Shown: positions 54,011-61,711 of the stretch, one piece after another
Layout of the letters: the number at the start of each line of letters is the position of its first letter
Position numbering within the stretch: the stretch's first letter is position 1
Origin: Kalaharituber pfeilii
Lineage: Eukaryota; Ascomycota; Pezizomycetes; Pezizales; Pezizaceae
DNA: 61,711 nucleotides
Assembly: GCA_015179045.1 (NCBI GenBank)
Contig: WHUZ01000162.1
Span: 1-61,711 of the forward strand
Direction: 5' to 3'
Position numbers and translations under genes: made by a program
The notes under the pieces: generated by a model
Told to the model about the DNA's origin: nothing
Databases searched by the model: none
Seen by the model: the letters and a program-made list of their open reading frames with translations, nothing else

Positions 54011-54070
54011 ATTTTTTTTTTTTTTTGTCACGTGACCCCGCGCGCAGCTGCTCCCCAAGGCAGGGCTAAT
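54011..54070 (-). mobile_element. Tail-only LINE insertion, type B hairpin, minus orientation
   Basis: Minus strand CCCTGCCTTGGGGAGCAGCT, GCGCGCGGGGTCACGTGAC and poly(A). Flanks AACCCCGAT (54002-54010) and AAACCCGAT (54071-54079) differ at one base. Confidence 0.8.
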
Positions 54071-54079
54071 AAACCCGAT

Positions 54080-54656
54080 GATAAGCCAATGGAACTGTCT
54101 TCAATGTCTATGATATTGAAGCGGTCAGATACACTAAAAGTTATTTCCTCTTTTTTGTATTGAGATAACTTGAATTAAATTACCACTCTGCTAAGCCTAT
54201 TACATAAGGCAATACTGAGGCCCCCGTCCCCGGTATTTCACTATAACAAACAGACTTTACCTGTGGCTGAATTAATTATCATAGTCCTGAGAAGTCCTTC
54301 GCTTTCACTATAGCTCTTCTATTCACTATAGCCAGGGTGCTTTCGCTGCGTGCACAAATGATCACGCCCATTTGTTCACTATAGCCAGGATTTCACTATA
54401 AGGAGTTTCACTATAGCCGGGGTCACCTGTATTCTAGGCCTGTACTAGTACATGTTTATGCATCAAGTCGGCGCTTTCCACTCTTACACGCCGTCCCTAG
54501 TTTAGATAGATGCACAAAAAAAAAAAAATCGTTCCCAGCCACGCTAGTCCACAAAAGACGGCAATAAGGTTTAGTCTCTGATTCAATGGCCAGCATTCTG
54601 GACAGAACCTCAAGAGCAGCTTTATTTTCCGTTGAATACCCTCGACACTAGTCCTT
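54080..54656. other. No gene recognised; tandem 'tcactatag' motifs
   Basis: 'ttcactata(g)' recurs at about 54235, 54292, 54312, 54371, 54389 and 54410, a loose repeat without clear period. Nothing else assignable. Confidence 0.35.
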
Positions 54657-54750
54657 GAATAGACAGGAATCACGGCCACTCGTCGTTAATAAAGTTTGTT
54701 ACGCCTCGCGCCGGATTGAACCCAGTCGCATTTGATATAGCTCAGCACCA
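54657..54750. repeat. Uninterrupted counterpart of the 46.55/47.27-kb site
   Basis: 'acaggaatcacggccactcg' followed by 'tcgttaataaagtttgttac' and 'gcctcgcgccggattgaacc' matches 46550-46568 joined to 47253-47325, without the ORF1-B insertion. Confidence 0.75.
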
Positions 54751-54884
54751 AATACTACTGTAAAGTTCAATGTACTTCAACATAGTCCTGTCATGTACAA
54801 TACGCTACCGTTTTATGCTGCAGCCGAAAGTGTCATAGTCGTAAGGCATAGTGCAACACGCTGACAGACTAAGAAGGTGTTTAT

Positions 54885-55200
54885 TAACACGAGTATTGCA
54901 ACACATATTTGCAAGTATGGCAGGCCCCTGTTGACAGTTTGAGATATTTGATAGATATAGTAGGTCCGACCCAACAGCCCGAGAGGAGGTAGAATACGAT
55001 CAATTTCACACGTATGGCATGCCCGTCCTTACAGCGTGAGGTGAGGCAGAATGAGCTGAATTTGACAGGTACAACAGGTGCAGCCCGATGGCTTGAAATG
55101 AGGCAGAATAAGTTGAATTTCACAGGTATGCCTGGTACGGCCCGATGGCCTTAGATGAGGCAGAATGAGCTGAATTTGGCGGGCATAGCTCAACGGTATC
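54885..55200 (-). repeat. 57-bp satellite fragment, minus orientation
   Basis: About four to five divergent units ('gaggcagaatgagctgaat', 'ttgacaggtacaacaggtgc'). Confidence 0.8.
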
Positions 55201-55399
55201 TGAGGTTGAGGTCCTGCGTAGTCAAGCTGCGATGCTGTTATACTAGAGGGTTAAGCTATCATTCTACCCGAGCTGTCATATTGTACAAATGATTAAGCTG
55301 TTAAGAGAATGCACTATCATAGTGTTATAATACTGGGTATGAGATCTGTAGGTGAGATGTATACTAAATGCCAATGGATACGAGACTTTGGATACAAGA
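55201..55399. other. Short unassigned stretch
   Basis: Nothing recognised. Confidence 0.25.
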
Positions 55400-55407
55400 T
55401 ACTAGTA

Positions 55408-56038
55408 GGCCCGAGGGGGATGGACGGGCAGCAAAATGGGTCAAAGGCACAAAGGCCTGGAGGGCAATGAGAGAGCAGACAGGGCAGCCAAGGTCGGCGC
55501 TACCCTACCAGCCTGAAGTGATCACGGAGATCAGGATGTGCATGGAGGTGAGAGCCCGACGAGCGGAAGAGGAGACAGGCTGAGACTGAACTACAGACCG
55601 TTACCGCGACTGGGGGACTGGCAGACACACTGGCGGGGCTGCTGGGAAGGGAAAGGCCTCCGGGCCTGGAAGTGGCGGAGAGTCCGGAGTGCCGATGGTG
55701 CGGGGAAGGGGAAGAAACAGTGGATCACATCTGGGAAGGCCGATGCAGAGTCTGGAGGCAGAGATGGCCGGGGAGCCAGGACGCGGTGAGAGAACTTCCG
55801 AAGACGACGGAGGAGAGCAGAGACCCGCTGGCGGCGATGTTGGAGTGGGCGGGGCGTTGAGCTTTATCGGGAGCTGCAGCTATTGCCGATGAGGCCGTGG
55901 GGGAGGTGGGTATAGAGAAGAGTGCCCAGTTTCACTCTCCTTTCCTTTTTATCTCCTATGTACAAGTACAAGTATTTAATCTCGCCATAGCCCCTAGAGC
56001 GGCATGCGAGGAATGATATAAGAAAAGAAAAAAAAAAA
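55408..56038 (+). mobile_element. 5'-truncated Tad-like LINE, type A tail
   Basis: RNase H end, zinc finger, UTR with 'acaagtacaagtatttaat', the hairpin CTCGCCATAGCCCCTAGAGC...GCGAG, GAATGATAT and an A-rich tail. 'actagtagg' at about 55400 and 'actggtagc' at 56039 may be a diverged target duplication. Confidence 0.75.
55435..55860 (+). pseudogene. LINE ORF2 C-terminus with frameshifts
   Basis: With one base added after 'gtcaaaggc', the sequence reads WVKG-HKGLEGNERADRAAK as in RNase H of the 39.6-kb LINE. In the present frame it is scrambled. Later, in another frame, SPECRWCGEGEETVDHIWEG and RCRVWRQRWPGSQDAVREL give the CxxC...H...C finger, ending EWAGR at TGA 55858-55860. At least two indels separate the parts. 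It is related to the 39.6-kb LINE but is a different copy. Confidence 0.75.
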
Positions 56039-56059
56039 CTGGTAGCGACTGTGGTATAG

Positions 56060-56499
56060 AGAGTAGTTGAAACCCGGTCCCAAGTCTTAGCATTTTTCCC
56101 AATTGGCCTCGTGCAGCTTGTACTCCACCCACCGCTCCTCAGCAAGCTGAGTTCGCTCCTGGGCAAAGAGAAATCGTCCCACAGCATCAGGCGGGAAATT
56201 GCAATAAGTCCTGCCAAAAAATGGGTCATCGTTATTCGACAAACCCGATTGACCGATAGAAAGCCCTGCCTTGGCGAGCAGCTGCGCGCGGGTCACGTGA
56301 CACAAAAAGAAAAAAAAAAGACCGATAGAAAAAAAAGGGATACCGTGTCTCCCTGCTGAACGCCAGTGGAGATATCTAAGAATTCGGAAAATCGCTCGCT
56401 GAGGTTCATCGTAGATTGAGGAATGTCGTAGGGTGCCTTTACCGCATCCAGGTGCGAACCCAATGCATCTGCGATATAAAAGTCCCCGACCCCCCACAC
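56060..56499 (-). pseudogene. Retroelement-like fragment with an RT-like motif
   Basis: The minus frame from 56499 (MWGVGDFYIADALGSHLDAV) contains LSERFSEFLDISTGVQQGDT, which resembles the 'GVxQGD' segment of reverse transcriptases of non-Tad LINEs. After the 57-bp tail insertion and one duplication are taken out, the sequence continues, in another phase, with LSNNDDPFFGRTYCNFPPDA and FAQERTQLAEERWVEYKLHE before a stop. The last part is shared with 45.85 kb. Assignment to an RT rests on one short motif. Confidence 0.4.
56263..56319 (+). mobile_element. Tail-only LINE insertion, type B hairpin
   Basis: 57 bp between perfect 12-bp duplications GACCGATAGAAA (56251-56262, 56320-56331): CCCTGCCTTGGCGAGCAGCT, GCGCGCGGGTCACGTGACAC and an A-rich tail. 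Confidence 0.9.
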
Positions 56500-56624
56500 A
56501 CGGATTTTCAGAAAAGAAAGGGTTCTGGGGTATAATATATTACATGAACAATACTTGTATACAGCGCTGCTGGGCTATGACGATCATGACATCGATGATC
56601 ACGACATTCTTCAGTAGAGTACTA

Positions 56625-56629
56625 TAATG

Positions 56630-56658
<29 letters not shown>
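56625..56658 (+). mobile_element. Extreme micro-insertion: last 9 bases of a type A tail plus poly(A)
   Basis: TAATGATAT followed by about 25 A. The flanking 11-mers are GTAGAGTACTA (56614-56624) and GCAGAGTACTA (56659-56669), one mismatch. The hairpin itself is absent. Confidence 0.75.
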
Positions 56659-56660
<2 letters not shown>

Positions 56661-56669
56661 AGAGTACTA

Positions 56670-57005
56670 CTGTAGGCGTAGGAGGTTCGATTTGATGCAT
56701 TTCAGTTCGAGAACTTCGGGTTCGAGACAATTGCCTTAAGGAGCTTCCATGCCTGATCAAATTTGCTCAAATGGTCACCCGTGGGACACAGATGACTCCA
56801 TTTTCAAGTTGAACAATTGGCTCAGCATATGGTGAACGGTGTGGTGACGACGACGGGATGGGTACTGTAAAGGCAAGCTTGGCATGAAAGGCACGTGGAG
56901 ATAAGGGCAGCACGTGAGGTGCTCATGGCTATCATATTCATAGACTTTCTGTACTGTAGCGCATACAATCAACAACTTTCTCTTCTCTTCTTTTCGCACT
57001 GTCTG
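56670..57005. other. No gene recognised
   Basis: Flank of the LTR element. Nothing assignable. Confidence 0.25.
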
Positions 57006-57076
57006 TGTATTTTCGTACCAAGAGTAGGGTGAAGAACTAGAACTAAGTACAGGTTGTTGTAAAGTTCACGCTGCTA

Positions 57077-57921
57077 CTGTGTTTCACCACATCTCGACGC
57101 ACACCACAATTCGACGCACTTTCCCACCAAAACTGAGCGAATGAAAACCTTTATATCCCCACGCACAGAACCTACTTTTGTATGCGCCTTTTAGGAGACT
57201 TAAAGCAAGCATCATTCTTCAGATCCTGCATCTCTACTTGAAAAAAAAAGTAGTTATGAATGACTTATATCTCTGCACATTTTCACATAAGTCTTGGCAT
57301 ATATTTTCGCAGTAAAATTGCAGATATGGAAATCTACCCACTGCACCTGCAATTAATTCATTAAAAATTTTTAAACACTTCATTTGGGTAACCTATCCCT
57401 ATGGAGATATACATGTATGGTATCAACATAATCCTTGAAGTAATCATTGAGTTGTTCAAAATATTTTCATTCTCATAGAAATATTGCATATGAATAGTAT
57501 CGGAAGAGCACCGGAAAATATATATCAGCATGCCAACTATGCAATATATCAAAATGGACTGAATAAAATTAAGTGAATCAATATATAGCTAGGGAGGCTC
57601 TTTAATCACAAGGCAATTGCCATTGGTAAGATAGTACCGAAAAAGAGTAGTATGTTCAGTCCGCTGAAATATTGTATGAGATTCCCATACAAATAGATGC
57701 CAAGACATTGATACAAATTTCACTGTGCCATAATTCCTTGAGAATGCTTTATTGCAGCAGGCAGAGGTGCTAAACATGAACAACAAGCATTTGTTTAGTG
57801 TCTCTAAATAGTGCTTACAAAATTCTGCTCTAGTGGTTGAGGTACACGCTCTTCTGCGCGGCTAGTTTTGGTGGAAAAGTGCGTCGAATTGTGGTGTGCG
57901 TCGAGATGTGGTGAAACACAG
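57077..57921. mobile_element. TIR element, 845 bp, TA duplication, no transposase
   Basis: Left CTGTGTTTCACCACATCTCG and the inverse at the right end match over about 55 bp, with one mismatch in the first 45. TA at 57075-57076 and 57922-57923. The interior is AT-rich and has no transposase. Nested in the left LTR of the gag-only element. Confidence 0.85.
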
Positions 57922-58424
57922 TATGACAGGAATAATACTGCATTCAATAGCAACTATCCGTGTTCGACATAATGATGATAAAAAAAAAAAACAGAATGAG
58001 AAGTCAACCCATACATATACCCGCACACTGGCTGAAGGCCCCTCCCTACAGTCCTCCCTACAGTTCTCCCTATCGGTCCAACCATCCTTCCGTCGCACTC
58101 ACAAACCATCCGACGGCACAACAATTCCTCCGACCCGCATAAGCCTCATGCATGGGCGAGGGGCTAGATTAACGTTTCTCCAACAGTTGTCCCTCACCTT
58201 TTAGCCCTCTTCCGCTGTCCGTCATGCCTAGAAATTTCTACAGCTTTCCTCACGTGACGTTCTGCCAAGAGCCCAAGCCACCTTGCTACCCACAGGCTCC
58301 TTCTCGTGTCCCCACGAGATCTACCCTTCCATAGTTATCTCTTCTTCACTTCACGACTCCAATTCCCTCTCGGAGCTGTCCCCTTTCACCTTAGTCCTCC
58401 TTCTATCTGGCTCCCCCTTCCTTC

Positions 58425-59454
58425 TTAACCGGCCCCACCTTTTCGCCTGATCCTCATCAATTCTGCCTTCTCATCAGTAGTTAAGGCTGCAATCAATGCT
58501 TCAATAGCTTCACCATCAACAACTGTCTCCACTATCTGGACCCCCCTATCACATGCCATTCCTTCATCTATATCTACTCCAAAGTGTGCAGGGATTATAT
58601 CGATCATTGCTGCTGTTGCGTTCTGTAGCGGCTGCAAGTCATGGTTGAAGTGCATAGGGCGAAGCGGACGGAATTCAAAGAATCCTGAGCGTGGCGGGTT
58701 TGCCAGACGGGTTGGAATTGAATTTGGAGGGTTTAGTTGTGGAAGTAGTTTAGCTCTCAGCTGACATTGTTCCTCTTCAGACAAGGGGTATATTGGCACT
58801 GATTTGACTTATGTCCCTTCATTCCACATCTAATACATTGAACTTCCTTCTAATTGACCGGAGCTGCCATGGGAACTGATGATGCCATCACATTCGTACC
58901 CTGTATACCATAGTCGCTTCCCAACGGTACCAGAGCTCCTGATGCATAACTCATAGTGTTCCGTTGTGCCAGTTTCTCCAATCCGGCTGCAACCATACTA
59001 GCAATTTTTTCATGTGATGCTAGCATTCTTTCCTCAGCTACAAGGAGATCTCTAGTAAGCTATTCTTGTGACTTCGGTGGTGGCGGTACCGGAGGTCCCA
59101 GTGCTAGGCCAGAACATCGTACCAGCCGAGTTCCCTTCATGAATAATTCCAACACATCGTTCAATGTACCTGGGCTATTCAAATGCAAACTCATTGCAGT
59201 TTGAAGAGTTTCGTTAGTAGCTCCATGAAGAAATTTCTGGGCTAGTACATCGGCAAAAGGTATCTCCCAGAATGCCATGGAGCTTCCGTACTTGATTGAC
59301 ATATGCTTCAGCTGTGTCTGTGCCTTGTTTAAACCTGATCGTATCCAAGGCCCATGCCACATCCTCTGCCTGGGATATGATCTGTTCTGGGAACCTTGCA
59401 GCAGGTGCTGACATTGCTATAGCATAATCTATTCTTTGATTTGTTGCAAGGCCA
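58425..59454 (-). pseudogene. LTR-retrotransposon gag, with frameshifts and stops
   Basis: The minus strand reads ATNQRIDYAIAMSAPAARFP, AWALDTIRFKQGTDTAEAYV and NQVRKLHGILGDT. A T4 run at about 59253-59256 (one base too many) shifts the frame. Continuing in the other phase gives FADVLAQKFLHGATNETLQT and ALGPPVPPPPKSQE, then TAG. After the stop come LLVAEERMLASHEKIASMVA and, past another TAG, KEVQCIRCGMKGHKSNQC: a perfect C-x2-C-x4-H-x4-C knuckle. A further shift leads to YPLSEEEQCQLRAKLLPQLN and an acidic-to-basic C-terminus ending at 58425. Capsid-like helices followed by a knuckle identify gag. No protease or RT follows before the left LTR. Confidence 0.78.
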
Positions 59455-59620
59455 TGTATTTTCGTACCAAGAGTGGGGTGAAGAACTAGAACTAAGTACA
59501 GGTTGTCCCTCACCTTTTATCCCTCTTCCGCTGTCGGTCATGCCTTCCCTCTATAGTAATTTCTACAACTTTCCTCACGTGACCTTCTGCCAAGAGCCCA
59601 AGCCATCCTTGCTACCCACA

Positions 59621-61711
59621 GCACCCCCGCTTTCGCACTCGCACTCGCATTTGGTCGTGCGTTCTTTCCGCCGCTCCGGTCCATTATATTGAAAGGCAGT
59701 AGTGGATACTATCTGTCTATCTTACACCGGTTCAAGTTTCAGCAACACCTTGAAACGGGAATGTCAAGCCATTATGCAGTACTTACCATCACTATGCAAT
59801 AGCGCCTTCCTGCACTTCCAACATAAAGTCAAAGGAAATGCTACTAGTTATTCTCTGACAGGAGCTCGAACCAGAGCGAAGGCAGAGAAAGTATACCAAG
59901 GTATGAGATTCGGTAGTGTTATAATCAGACTGAACGTTGCATGCATTTTCCATTTTAACAGCATAAAGCATTTCTTGTAAATCTGCATATTTAGAATTTA
60001 CCTCGAATAAAAAAAACTGACCAAGCAGGCACGTTGGAGACCGTTCATTACCGAACAAGGGGCGGTGGCAACCAGATTATCATAGCAACGATTGATGCAA
60101 TTGCGCAATTTTAGTCTGTATATAGATCGTCATTCAACTGCCAAAAGACACCCCTGAAAATCGATGCACCGTGTCTTGCAGTCACACTGTAGCGCAAAGA
60201 TTTATGGCCTGATGTGGTCCGAGAGCCGCAAATAGAGCGTGGATATGTCCTGCCGTTAGCGTATACCACTGTGAGCGCATATGCTGAAACCCCGTGTGCA
60301 CCATATTGTTGAAATTTGCGAATTTGAAATCTCGCACAAACGGCTGAGGAATTATTTTACTTGCGCTTACGTTCGGACTACCGTCAGCGGCGAACCCTGC
60401 ATAATTGTAAATCTAGCAAAAAAAAAAACTGGCATCAGAAAAATCGGATGTGCACTATGTACTAGAGAGTGTCAAGGCCTATCCAAAAGAAAAATATGTG
60501 TGCTCAGGCCGTGGTCTTGTCACTGTGTCCTTTTGCTGCAAGATGAGCTTGTCCCTGCAGAGTAATTGCAAGGATTGGGTTTAGGGTGACATGTCAAACA
60601 CTCTTGGGAGAACTCGCCGTTGAATGCTAAAGTTATATGTCCTCAATCCATTGCCCACAGCGTACTATGGACCAAATTTTCTCTGGTTGCGTTCTCCACG
60701 GATAAAATTCGGATAAAGTACCGTAGTCCAGATTACAAATAAAGTACTTACGTTCATATGTGAAATCGGAATATATTTGTGTGGACATTACGATTTCGTT
60801 CGGATTTTTCCCAAAATTTCAATTTTACGAAATTCGGAATATCCGGGTCGAAAATACCTACGTAATTTTGAGTACCGCTAGGAAGCTTTCCTTTTCATTT
60901 TTGTTCCAAGTATCATATGCAAGTCAAGGCGACCACGTCTGAATTGTTTGACTTGCGTAGTATTAAACTCTTGCTAAGTGTTGCATATGCTGCTTACCAC
61001 AGGTCAGAACCATTCGCTGTCTGCCCCGGTGACTAAGCCACAGGTTGTGAACTACACGAGTGAAGTAGTCGATGGCGTGTTTTCATTGGCTGTCAGTATC
61101 CATGTCCCACAAGTGACAACGTACTCACGTACCAACCAACCCGCTTCAGTGCCTCAGGGGTAAATACACACCATCGTATTCTTACAGCAAGCACTATATA
61201 GCAGTTTGCGCTCGTTCTACCTTGTTACTTTCAAATTCCAAATCTCACTTCTGCAACATCCGAATCTCGCGAGCTCCAATTCGCTACAATGGGGGATCCG
61301 AATCGGAAATTCCTTGCATGCAATCCACTGAACCACTGGTCAACGTTTACCCTTAAGTGCGCGCTGCAGAGACGCCGCATGTGTATAAACATTCCGACAC
61401 CTCCTATGACACAAGAATCAGGAAAGTAACTGTTTTGGAATTCTGCGAATGGGCTAAGAGGGATTGTAACCATCCAAGACCCAGTGTCTATAACTCCATG
61501 TTCGGCATTTATAGCATCAACTTACCGTACGAGCTTGCTGAATCCTGGGAAATTGAGTGATTTGACTTCACGTTAGCAGATAAAAGGATATTTCTGAAAC
61601 TTTTCCCTTGTTGGCGGAATTGGGTCAGCAAAAGTATGCGATGGACGTAGGTACCATGATACCGACCATTGCCACACTCTCCGGGGAAGAAGGCGCTTGG
61701 TAATACAACCA
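59621..61711. other. No gene recognised; a degenerate relative of the 22-kb repeat at about 60180-60230
   Basis: 'cacactgtagcgcaaag', 'atttatggcctgatgtggtc' and 'cgagagccgcaaat' correspond, with changes, to the arm at 22085-22145 read on the other strand. Several open frames of 60-100 codons have no recognisable domain. Confidence 0.4.

Larger units (their letters stand above)
57006..59620 (-). mobile_element. Gag-only LTR retroelement, left LTR split by an insertion
   Basis: The right LTR (59455-59620, 166 bp; minus-strand TGTGGGTAGCAAGG...CGAAAATACA) is matched on the left by two pieces, 57006-57055 and about 58184-58294, separated by ~1.13 kb of inserted sequence. Between the LTRs lies a gag gene on the minus strand and no pol. 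TGGCCTTGCAAC directly inside the right LTR could be the primer-binding site. No 5-bp target duplication was found, so the outer ends are less sure. Confidence 0.65.

Overview
This window looks like a transposon-dense chromosomal stretch of a filamentous ascomycete. The evidence is short GT-AG introns (47-81 nt), one HeLo/NB-ARC/TPR NLR-type gene, and a mixture of pogo, Plavaka, MULE and hAT-like DNA transposons with Tad-like LINEs and LTR elements. The mix recalls Pezizomycetes such as truffles (Tuber), but I cannot fix genus or species from the sequence. I recognised no rRNA, tRNA or CRISPR array.

Layout. 1-8 kb: the tail of a Ty1/copia element, old dispersed repeats, and decayed proline-rich coding-like sequence on the + strand (3.9-6.8 kb). 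8.7-11.7 kb (-): an intact three-exon NLR gene. 12-17.3 kb: a TA-flanked TIR element, an inverted repeat, and a pogo-like transposon whose transposase has three in-frame stops. 19.7-20.2 kb: a solo LTR with a 5-bp duplication. 21-27 kb: pieces of LINEs (RT, RNase H, 3' tails) and a 5'-truncated H-type lectin gene. 29.5-37.8 kb: a multi-exon gene resembling DUF6532, an unrecognised gene broken by a 768-bp hAT-like element, and a Plavaka transposase carrying two in-frame TGA codons and an 85-bp insertion. 38.9-40.7 kb: a three-level nest of LTR inside LINE inside an older LINE tail. 41-47 kb and 51-56 kb: many tiny retroposed LINE tails with clear target duplications. 48-51.3 kb: 57-bp and 12-bp satellite arrays in inverted arrangement. 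51.4-53.0 kb: a MULE with ~105-bp TIRs and an 11-bp target duplication encoding only a FAR1-like protein. 57-59.6 kb: a gag-only LTR element containing a nested TIR element. The last 2 kb hold nothing I recognise.

The most unusual theme is a set of LINE-derived retroposons with short structured 3' ends. Two tail types recur (A, with a CTCGC...GCGAG or ATCGC...GCGAT hairpin; B, with CCTGCCAT...GCGGGG), each followed by poly(A). The tail alone, about 35-60 bp, has inserted repeatedly with 9-14 bp target duplications. In a second group the tail is joined directly to the 3' end of an ORF1-like reading frame with no ORF2 between, which implies an ORF1-only non-autonomous family mobilised in trans. 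The outermost base pair of hairpin A switches between A-T and C-G among copies, as expected for a structure recognised by a reverse transcriptase.

Where genes are broken, the breaks can mostly be read: removing the inserted element and one copy of its target duplication restores the frame in several cases, and most stops are of the CGA-to-TGA kind.
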